A DNA stretch of 5,975 nt from Anaerolineae bacterium. Lineage in GTDB: Bacteria; Chloroflexota; Anaerolineae; Anaerolineales; E44-bin32. The position numbers and the translations under genes are program-made. Below the pieces are notes generated by a model. The model saw nothing but the letters and a program-made list of their open reading frames with translations, made no database searches and had not been told where the DNA came from. Position 1 is the stretch's first letter. The number at the start of each line of letters is the position of its first letter. Positions 1-4,844 of the stretch are shown piece after piece. The DNA lies in NCBI GenBank assembly GCA_030673735.1, contig DAOVIK010000115.1, positions 1-5,975 on the forward strand, written 5' to 3'.

Positions 1-5
1 CGATT

Positions 6-509
6 CTACGACTCGCCGATCTTTAGATTGTGTGCTTCCGCGAGCCCGTTATGCACACGGGAGAAAGGCTCCATGAGATTGCGCTCCCGCAAGACATTGG
101 GCAGTGTATTGCTATTCTCATCAGCCTCTTGTTCATATTCGGGATGCGCTTGGAACATCGGCTCGCCCTCAACCGGACTTAGAATGCACAACATGGGGAT
201 GCCGATCCTGGGGCGCAAGCTAAGGAACGCTGCATCACGCACCATTACCACTGCCGGCTTGGCCTCGAGCGTCTCGATGATCGGCAATCCAACCAAATCG
301 CTGCATATGTACCCATGCAATGTGTCGCCGTAGAGCATCTTCTGCAGCTTGGTCGGACGTACCGTCCCGCTAACACGAAACTCGATCGGCTGCGTGGATG
401 CGTCTGTCACCAGACAACCTCCACGGAACGCGGCGCCTTCTTCGAACGAAGCCAGATCTAGGAATGCAACGATGGTTTCTTGGGCGTCCTTGTCATTGGA
501 TTCTGCCAT
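6..509 (-). CDS. Conserved-looking protein of unknown function, 167 aa
   Basis: I do not recognise a characterised family. The protein is soluble-looking, with no signal peptide and no membrane segment. Residues 12-110 look like a compact alpha/beta domain: an AFLDLASFEEG strand, a GGCLVTD turn at 30-36, then a motif-like stretch at 41-68 with key residues PIEFR, VRPTKLQ and LYG. Residues 115-135 are acidic and probably flexible, and the tail (136-167) looks helical. The PIEFR...PTK.QK.LYG pattern resembles small uncharacterised bacterial proteins I have a vague memory of, but I cannot assign a role. I chose the ATG at 509 because GGGAGG (518-523) sits 8 bases upstream; an in-frame ATG at 554 lacks such a site. 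The gene lies 222 bases past murE and may have its own promoter. The TAG stop is at 6-8, so the gene is complete. Confidence 0.8.
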   Translation of the reverse strand: MAESNDKDAQETIVAFLDLASFEEGAAFRGGCLVTDASTQPIEFRVSGTVRPTKLQKMLYGDTLHGYICSDLVGLPIIETLEAKPAVVMVRDAAFLSLRPRIGIPMLCILSPVEGEPMFQAHPEYEQEADENSNTLPNVLRERNLMEPFSRVHNGLAEAHNLKIGES

Positions 510-572
510 GCTCCTACCCTCCCACCGGCTCTCGCCACATGTACGGTGCGCCAATTATCCGAAGAAGTATGC

Positions 573-613
573 GGACTGTATCCCTAGTATAACTGACAGG
601 CAAAATACAGTCC
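573..613. repeat. 9-base perfect inverted repeat, possible operator
   Basis: GGACTGTAT at 573-581 is matched by its exact reverse complement ATACAGTCC at 605-613. The spacer is 23 bases and the half-site centres are 32 bases apart, close to three helical turns. The two halves overlap the -35 region and the predicted start point of the candidate promoter for the unknown gene, an arrangement typical of a repressor site. No T-run follows on either strand, so it does not read as an intrinsic terminator. The binding protein is unknown. The arms recall LexA-type CTGTAT/ATACAG halves, but the spacing is far too wide for a LexA box. Confidence 0.4.
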
Positions 614-614
614 C
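586..614 (-). promoter_or_regulatory. Candidate sigma-70-type promoter for the unknown gene
   Basis: On the minus strand, GGGACT (609-614) and TATACT (586-591) are separated by 17 bases. The -10 matches the consensus at 5 of 6 positions; the -35 matches at only 3 of 6. Transcription would start near 579, leaving a leader of about 70 bases before the ATG at 509. The flanking inverted repeat strengthens the case slightly. The motif alone is weak, and the gene could instead be read from the murE transcript. Confidence 0.35.
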
Positions 615-615
615 T

Positions 616-638
616 GGGCTTCAATGATACTAAAGCCC
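616..638 (-). terminator. Weak stem-loop downstream of murE
   Basis: GGGCTT and AAGCCC form a perfect 6-base stem (616-621 with 633-638) around an 11-base loop, about 94 bases past the murE stop. On the minus strand the stem is followed, after several bases, by a short T-rich stretch (TATTTT). This could be a poor intrinsic terminator or an RNA end-protecting hairpin. The long loop and the distance to the T-rich stretch make true termination doubtful. Confidence 0.25.
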
Positions 639-731
639 TCTCGCCTTCTTCTCAGTAGAGGATGTGAAATCAGAACATCGTTTGTTGAAATTGACTTGGG
701 GAAAGCTGTCGCTAGGAAGAGGGAGGCGCCA

Positions 732-2273
732 TCAGGTACTCGTCGGCAGCCGCGGCATGGATGGGCCTTCGATATTCAGCAGCTCCGACAGCGCCGCTCT
801 CAGGGCTGTGCGATCATCCCAGGGGTGTTCAACCTCCCCGAAGCACATCGATTGCTCGTGGCCTTTGCCGCACGTGATGACCAGATCACCCGGCGCGGCC
901 ATGCGCACCGCTACTCGCAACGCCTCCCCGCGGTCTGGCACTCTCAAGAATGATGATCCTTCCACCCCACCTTCGGATCGTACCCCCTCTGCCATCTCCT
1001 CGAGGATCCCCTCCAGGGATTCAGTGCGAGGATCCTCAGCAGTAAGCACACTGACATCAGCCAACCTTGCGGATATTTCGGCCATCATGCGGCGTTTGGC
1101 TCGATCCCGCAGACCTGCTGAACCAAAGACGGCAATCAATTTACCATCCGTGAGTGTACGCGCGGTCTCCAGCGCACGCAGCAGCGCGTTCGGCGTGTGG
1201 GCAAAGTCGACAATCGCTGTGAAGGCTTGTCCCAGATCAATACGCTCCATCCGCCCCGGAATGGACGATACGCCCTCAATCCCTCTGGCAGCAGATTGAT
1301 GGTCAAGAGCCAATGCCTCGACCGTTGTCGTGAAAGCCGCTAGGCAATTCGATATGTTGTACTCGCCGATCAATGGGCTTTGCAGCTCGAGTTCATAATC
1401 TTCCGAGCGCACGCTGAAACGTATACCCTCGGCACTGCTCTCTTTGAGGCGACCCACGAGATCAGCGCCGGGCTTGACGCCGTAGCTGAATTGGCGCACA
1501 TCGCTGATACCCTGCAGATACGCATAAGAAGAGTCATAGTAGTTGAGAACGGAAGCCCTTTCGATCTGAGAAGATTTGGGAGCGCTGTGGGAGAGACCCG
1601 AGAAGAGCAATCCTTTAGCCTCTCGATAGGCTTCATAGGATCCGTGATAGTCCAGGTGCTCGTGCGTGATGTTTGTGACCACGCCGATATCGAATTCGCA
1701 TGCCCCCACGCGCTGCTGGGCCAAGCCATGGGACGTGGCTTCCAGTACGCAATGCGTCAGGCCGGCGCTCACCATCTCCGCCAGGTAGGATTGCACCTCG
1801 AGTGAATCGGGCGTGGTGACATGGAATCCCGTATCGCGCGACTGATCTCCCAGAACCGCGTTCACGGAGGTGATCATGCCGGCGCGAATACCCGCCTCAA
1901 GCAGAATCCGATGGATCAGATTACAGGTCGTGGTTTTACCATCTGTGCCTGTAACCCCGATCATCACCAGGCTGCGTGCAGGAAAGCCATTCCAAGCCGC
2001 GGCGATCTGGGCCAAGGCATGCCGCGAATCGGAAACTTGAATGTACGGGATATCCAATCCGGGATCGGGAACCTCGCCGACAGCGCATGCTGCGCCGCGG
2101 CGAACCGCGTCCCCAAGGAACTGGTGCCCGTCTTGCGTCGTGCCGCGCAGAGCGATGAAGAGCGCTCCTGGTTCGACGAAACGCGAATCGGCGGTTAAGG
2201 CCGTGACCTCAAGGTCAGCCCAACCGCCGTCTTGTACAGCCTTCGAATCGGGTAGTAAGTGCTTCAAACGCAT
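732..2273 (-). CDS. murE: MurE, UDP-MurNAc-tripeptide ligase, 513 aa
   Basis: This cytoplasmic ATP-dependent ligase adds the third, diamino residue to UDP-MurNAc-L-Ala-D-Glu in peptidoglycan precursor synthesis. All three Mur ligase domains are present. The N-terminal uridine-binding part (about 1-100) contains TADSR at 27-31. The central ATPase (about 106-315) carries the P-loop GVTGTDGKTT at 106-115, TTPDS at 153-157, EATSHGL at 178-184, the NITHEHLDYHG segment at 201-211, and K220 in the position of the carbamylated lysine. The C-terminal domain (about 335-500) carries GRMER, VDFAHTP at 355-361, FGSAGLRDR and GKGHE at 469-473. The amino-acid-selecting motif, DNPR in meso-diaminopimelate enzymes, reads EDPR at 413-416, so the added residue (DAP, lysine or ornithine) is open. 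Length is normal. The ATG at 2273 has GGGGAG 11 bases upstream and matches the usual family start; an in-frame start at 2396 would run into atpF. It lies 58 bases after atpF with no terminator visible, so co-transcription is likely. Confidence 0.95.
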   Translation of the reverse strand: MRLKHLLPDSKAVQDGGWADLEVTALTADSRFVEPGALFIALRGTTQDGHQFLGDAVRRGAACAVGEVPDPGLDIPYIQVSDSRHALAQIAAAWNGFPARSLVMIGVTGTDGKTTTCNLIHRILLEAGIRAGMITSVNAVLGDQSRDTGFHVTTPDSLEVQSYLAEMVSAGLTHCVLEATSHGLAQQRVGACEFDIGVVTNITHEHLDYHGSYEAYREAKGLLFSGLSHSAPKSSQIERASVLNYYDSSYAYLQGISDVRQFSYGVKPGADLVGRLKESSAEGIRFSVRSEDYELELQSPLIGEYNISNCLAAFTTTVEALALDHQSAARGIEGVSSIPGRMERIDLGQAFTAIVDFAHTPNALLRALETARTLTDGKLIAVFGSAGLRDRAKRRMMAEISARLADVSVLTAEDPRTESLEGILEEMAEGVRSEGGVEGSSFLRVPDRGEALRVAVRMAAPGDLVITCGKGHEQSMCFGEVEHPWDDRTALRAALSELLNIEGPSMPRLPTST

Positions 2274-2331
2274 GGTTAGAAGCGCTCCCCGGATCAGCGA
2301 TACGCGCCGTAATCTCGCTGTGGTCCCAGGG

Positions 2332-3072
2332 TCAGCGTATGCTCTGGCGCAGCCCCTCCAGTTTGGCGGCAACGGATCCGTCGAGCACCTTGTCACCTAC
2401 TCGGATGACCATCCCGCCGAGAATATCCGGATCCACGCGGAAGCCGACAGAAGCACTGCCTCCCATCTTGCTGAGGACATCCTTCTTGACGATCGCCTGC
2501 TCCTTTTTGGTGAGAGGCAATGCGCTGATCACTTCTGCGCTTCCGCCCGGCAACTCTTCCTCAGCCTCGAGCAATACCACCTTCCCACGCTCTATGCCGC
2601 TGAAGAACTCCTCGATGAGTTCATGCTGACGTTTCTCGTCCAACGTATCGCCAATGATCTTCTGTGCGGCGGCAATCGCCAAGACCGCGACCTGCCCCCG
2701 CAGTTCTCCTAAGATGCTCTTTTTCGACTGCTCGGCCTCGAGCTTGGCGGCCTCGCGCACGTCGACTGCATCCGCTTCCGCTGCTGCCTGGATCTCACGT
2801 CCAGCCTGTTCGGCCCTTTCGGAGGCTTCCTGCACCTTGGCGTTGGCTTCCTGCTGGGCTTTGGCAATGATCTCCTGGGCATCCTTCTCAGCATTCGCTC
2901 GCGCATCAGACGCCACGCGCGCATCCTCTAATCCCTGGGCAATGGTCTTGCGCCGGCGCTCGAGCATATCGAGCAACGGCTTGAACACCCACGCGCGCAG
3001 AATGATCACCATGGCGAGAAAAGTGACGATCTGGACTATCACATAGCCCAGGTTGATTCCTAAACCTTCCAA
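2332..3072 (-). CDS. atpF: ATP synthase subunit b fused to the C-terminal domain of delta, 246 aa
   Basis: This is the peripheral stalk (stator) of the F-type ATP synthase. Residues 8-27 form the single membrane anchor, followed by the typical b-subunit WVFKPLLDMLERR turn at 28-40. A long, charged, alanine-rich coiled coil without prolines runs from about 41 to 165. The last 80 residues match the C-terminal domain of delta/OSCP: SALPLT at 183-188, VDPDILGGM at 213-221, then the hallmark VGDKVLDGSV at 225-234 and a closing KLEGLRQSI. The N-terminal six-helix bundle of delta, which normally binds the alpha subunits, is absent; no room remains for it. The reading frame is continuous, so this is a real fusion rather than two genes. 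The start is TTG at 3072, backed by AGGAGG six bases upstream; no other start leaves the membrane anchor intact. It follows atpE by 27 bases. Confidence 0.92.
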   Translation of the reverse strand: MEGLGINLGYVIVQIVTFLAMVIILRAWVFKPLLDMLERRRKTIAQGLEDARVASDARANAEKDAQEIIAKAQQEANAKVQEASERAEQAGREIQAAAEADAVDVREAAKLEAEQSKKSILGELRGQVAVLAIAAAQKIIGDTLDEKRQHELIEEFFSGIERGKVVLLEAEEELPGGSAEVISALPLTKKEQAIVKKDVLSKMGGSASVGFRVDPDILGGMVIRVGDKVLDGSVAAKLEGLRQSIR

Positions 3073-3078
3073 GGTAAT

Positions 3079-3084
3079 CCTCCT
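3079..3084 (-). promoter_or_regulatory. Ribosome binding site that fixes the TTG start of atpF
   Basis: AGGAGG on the minus strand lies six bases before TTG (3070-3072), the strongest Shine-Dalgarno match in the window. There is no nearby ATG or GTG that would keep the membrane anchor, so this site decides the start. Confidence 0.8.
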
Positions 3085-3099
3085 CCCGGATGCTAGGGA

Positions 3100-3348
3100 C
3101 TAGCCCACGAACAAGAGTAGCATCGCCACAACCAGAGCGTAGATCGCCACCGCTTCGGCGAAGGCGATCGCCAGGATCATGTTGATCTGGATGGCGCCAG
3201 CGGCGTCCGGGTTGCGAGCGATGCCCTGCACCGCGCCGCTGCCCAAAATGCCGATGCCAAGCCCTGCACCCAAGGTGCCGACCATGGCAAGTCCCGCCCC
3301 CAGGTATTTCAGTCCTTGAACAAGAATCTGTGCGACTTCTGCTGTCAT
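3100..3348 (-). CDS. atpE: ATP synthase subunit c (proteolipid ring), 82 aa
   Basis: This subunit forms the rotating membrane ring of Fo that carries protons. It is a two-helix hairpin. Helix 1 (about 12-41) is rich in spaced glycines (G27, G29, G31, G33, G36, G38) that allow close packing in the ring. The polar loop ARNPDA is at 44-49. Helix 2 (about 54-80) contains the ion-carrying E65 in FAEAVAIY. The sodium-binding pattern (a glutamine in helix 1 and serine or threonine after the glutamate) is missing; A28 and A66 occupy those places, so I infer proton coupling. Length is normal. The ATG at 3348 has GGAGG 11 bases upstream; the frame stays open upstream to an in-frame start codon ending at 3450, but residues from there are not proteolipid-like and overlap atpB. 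The leader can fold into alternative hairpins. Confidence 0.96.
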   Translation of the reverse strand: MTAEVAQILVQGLKYLGAGLAMVGTLGAGLGIGILGSGAVQGIARNPDAAGAIQINMILAIAFAEAVAIYALVVAMLLLFVG

Positions 3349-3359
3349 GTGATAAGTTT

Positions 3360-3406
3360 CCTCCGTACTTCGGAGCCTGGCGTCGAATCTCGAAGAGAGG
3401 CTCCGA
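3360..3406 (-). promoter_or_regulatory. Alternative stem-loops in the atpE leader
   Basis: In the mRNA, UCGGAGCCU (3406-3398) pairs perfectly over 9 bases with AGGCUCCGA (3378-3370), enclosing a 19-base loop that can itself form a small UCUC-UUC-GAGA hairpin. A second hairpin pairs CUCCG (3375-3371) with CGGAG (3365-3361) around a 5-base loop and would bury most of the atpE Shine-Dalgarno GGAGG (3364-3360). Both use the same CUCCG segment, so they exclude one another: the longer stem leaves the ribosome site free. This is seen by eye, without a folding calculation. A role in setting the high atpE translation rate is inference. Confidence 0.45.
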
Positions 3407-3415
3407 GGATGGCTA

Positions 3416-4477
3416 TCAGTGCGCGGAAGCGCCCTCCCCCTCATGTTCATCGTGAGATTGCGTTGCCATGGACATGAAGACCATGGTCAACATGCCGAAT
3501 ACCAATGCCTGGATCGCGCCAACAAACAACTCGAAAAGCCCGATGCCCGTTTGAAGGAAGACCGGTATCATCGAGCCGAGCACGAAGAGCAAGACCGAGC
3601 CGGCAAAGATATTGCCGAAAAGTCGGAATGAGAACGAGAGGATCTTGGCGAATTCCGCAATTCCCTCGAGCATACCCACAAAGATGTCCAACAGCGGCAT
3701 GATGAAGTCAAACGGACCCAGCCGCTCAAGAACCCACATCCTGACAGCCCCGCCGAAATTGATGAACTTCTTGAAATATCCCAATCCCTGAGCGCGCACG
3801 CCGATCACCTGCGTCACGAGCACGGAAACCAGAGCAATCGCCACGGTGAAATTCAAATCCGTCGATGCCACGCGCACGAAAGGAATCACGTGGTATTGAG
3901 GACCTTCGCCGTGGTCGCCGCTCGCTTCGGCAGCATCCCTCACGATGGTGCTCACAGGTACATTGCCAATCTCGAACAGCGTTTCCCTAGCGTAGCCTTC
4001 CACTTCTCCGTCCACCTCATGCAGCCAGCCGATGCTGTCCACACCCGGAATCAATTCCATCCAGTTGGCCAGCAGAACCACGAGCACGATGGTGGCTACC
4101 CAGGGAAAGATGCGGCGCGCGTGCTTTCCGGCCGTTGATTCGGTCAGGTTGTAGAGAGCCTCCATCATGACCTCGACGATGCCTGCCAAGCCGGTGAGGA
4201 TCATGCCGTCCTTCTTCAAGCCTCTGCGCACCGAAAAGGCCACCAGTATCAGGAGCAGCGCTCCGATGAAGGTGGCCACGAGCGTATTGGTCAGGTATAG
4301 CTCACCGAGCAAGGGCACATTGAACGGTCCAGCCACATTCTCCGCCGGCACCTGGATATGCGGCAAGATCGGCGAGTATACCCTCACAAGGAGGATGTTG
4401 ACGACGATCAAGAGTATGATGAGCCAACGATGGAAACCGAATCTACGTCTCTTTGGTTTCTGTTCGCTTTTCGCCAA
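3416..4477 (-). CDS. atpB: ATP synthase subunit a (Fo proton channel), 353 aa
   Basis: Subunit a forms the two half-channels that deliver protons to the c ring. The protein is longer than the E. coli subunit (271 aa). Membrane segments are visible at about 15-33, 63-84, 125-142, 208-226, 286-308 and 313-338. The essential arginine is R285 in LSFSFRLFGN (280-289), and Q323 matches the conserved glutamine of the last helix. The position of E. coli E219 is serine (S294), while that of H245 is glutamate (E316). An extended loop (about 144-205) between membrane segments contains PGVDSIGWL, a polar acidic stretch with HGEGPQYH and then ASTDLN, which accounts for much of the extra length. The tail is rich in histidine and acidic residues. 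The start is TTG at 4477 with GAGGAG 10 bases upstream; no ATG or GTG precedes the first helix. It overlaps the end of atpI by 35 bases, pointing to translational coupling. Confidence 0.95.
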   Translation of the reverse strand: MAKSEQKPKRRRFGFHRWLIILLIVVNILLVRVYSPILPHIQVPAENVAGPFNVPLLGELYLTNTLVATFIGALLLILVAFSVRRGLKKDGMILTGLAGIVEVMMEALYNLTESTAGKHARRIFPWVATIVLVVLLANWMELIPGVDSIGWLHEVDGEVEGYARETLFEIGNVPVSTIVRDAAEASGDHGEGPQYHVIPFVRVASTDLNFTVAIALVSVLVTQVIGVRAQGLGYFKKFINFGGAVRMWVLERLGPFDFIMPLLDIFVGMLEGIAEFAKILSFSFRLFGNIFAGSVLLFVLGSMIPVFLQTGIGLFELFVGAIQALVFGMLTMVFMSMATQSHDEHEGEGASAH

Positions 4478-4778
4478 CTTCGGTTTTCTCCTCGTCAGAT
4501 TTCTCTACTGCCTTATCAACGCTTAGCTGGATTTTGGGCGCCAAACTGAGTACCACTCGGAACATCAAGTACAGCGTGAGTGGAACGCTGGCCAGCACTA
4601 GCACAAGCGCAAAAAGGGGCTTGGTATCGAACTGGGAGTCCAGCCAAAGCCCGCCAAAGAGGGCAGCCGCGATGATGGCCAGCGTCAGGCAACCAACCTG
4701 GCCGACGACGCCAGCCATGGTAATCATGAGCGCCCGCTCCGCTCCTGCTTTCTCAGGCGATCGGCCATTCGGGATCAT
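4443..4778 (-). CDS. atpI: AtpI/AtpZ-type ATP synthase accessory membrane protein, 111 aa
   Basis: This small membrane protein sits just before atpB, where AtpI or AtpZ is commonly found. In studied bacteria such proteins help assemble the c ring or handle magnesium or calcium; which applies here is unknown. Two membrane helices are visible at about 22-46 and 53-78, joined by the family-typical segment GLWLDSQFDTKPLF (43-56). The C-terminus (88-111) is highly charged. The start is uncertain. The ATG at 4778 has no good ribosome site and lies only a few bases past the predicted transcription start. The in-frame ATG at 4730 (residue 17) has GGAG 9 bases upstream and would give a 95-residue protein beginning just before the first helix. 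I give the longer form. Its 3' end carries the ribosome site of atpB. Confidence 0.85.
   Translation of the reverse strand: MIPNGRSPEKAGAERALMITMAGVVGQVGCLTLAIIAAALFGGLWLDSQFDTKPLFALVLVLASVPLTLYLMFRVVLSLAPKIQLSVDKAVEKSDEEKTEVGEKRTETKET
4488..4493 (-). promoter_or_regulatory. Ribosome binding site that fixes the TTG start of atpB
   Basis: GAGGAG on the minus strand lies 10 bases before TTG (4475-4477), inside the coding sequence of atpI. No ATG or GTG is available upstream of the first membrane helix in this frame, so this site supports the TTG start. Confidence 0.6.
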
Positions 4779-4787
4779 GGCTGGCGA

Positions 4788-4816
4788 ATTGTATCACAAA
4801 GGAAACGCGGCACCAA
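4788..4816 (-). promoter_or_regulatory. Candidate promoter of the atp cluster
   Basis: On the minus strand, TTGGTG (4811-4816) and TACAAT (4788-4793) are 17 bases apart, and the -10 is preceded by TGA, an extended -10 (TGn) feature. The -10 matches consensus at 5 of 6 positions and the -35 at 3 of 6. Transcription would start near 4781, three bases before the ATG at 4778, which favours translation of atpI from the downstream ATG at 4730. The position, between nuoN and the first atp gene, fits a cluster promoter. Confidence 0.45.
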
Positions 4817-4828
4817 CTCGATGCCTCG
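4798..4828 (-). terminator. Weak terminator-like hairpin after nuoN
   Basis: CGAGGCA (4828-4822) can pair with TGCCGCG (4812-4806) over 7 bases with one A-G mismatch, around a 9-base loop. It is followed directly by TTTCCTTT (4805-4798). The stem is short and the T-run is broken by two C bases, so termination would be partial at best. It overlaps the -35 box of the candidate atp promoter, as expected at a boundary between two transcription units. Confidence 0.3.
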
Positions 4829-4844
4829 CACGCGGCTCAGCAGG

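Noticed and set aside
573..613. Reading the CTGTAT/ATACAG repeat as a LexA box
   Set aside because: The 23-base spacer is far wider than any known LexA operator, so the resemblance of the arms is not meaningful by itself.
691..720. Plus-strand TTGACT as a -35 element
   Set aside because: No acceptable -10 follows at 16-18 bases, and no credible plus-strand gene lies downstream.
1380..1805. Long open frames on the plus strand opposite murE, atpF and atpB
   Set aside because: They lie opposite well-supported genes, show no recognisable domains and have the low-complexity composition expected of antisense frames in GC-rich coding DNA.
2295..2320. 6-base inverted repeat CAGCGA/TCGCTG between atpF and murE
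   Set aside because: The loop is 14 bases, no T-run follows, and a stem this short arises easily by chance; not enough for a terminator or regulator site.
2274..2396. In-frame upstream extension of murE by 41 residues
   Set aside because: It overlaps the end of atpF, the added residues do not look like MurE, and the ATG at 2273 has a ribosome site and the usual family start.
3100..3348. Sodium-coupled ATP synthase
   Set aside because: The c subunit lacks the helix 1 glutamine and the serine or threonine after the ion-carrying glutamate that sodium binding needs.
3349..3450. In-frame upstream extension of atpE by 34 residues
   Set aside because: The extra residues are arginine-rich and unlike any c subunit, they overlap the end of atpB, and the ATG at 3348 has a GGAGG site.
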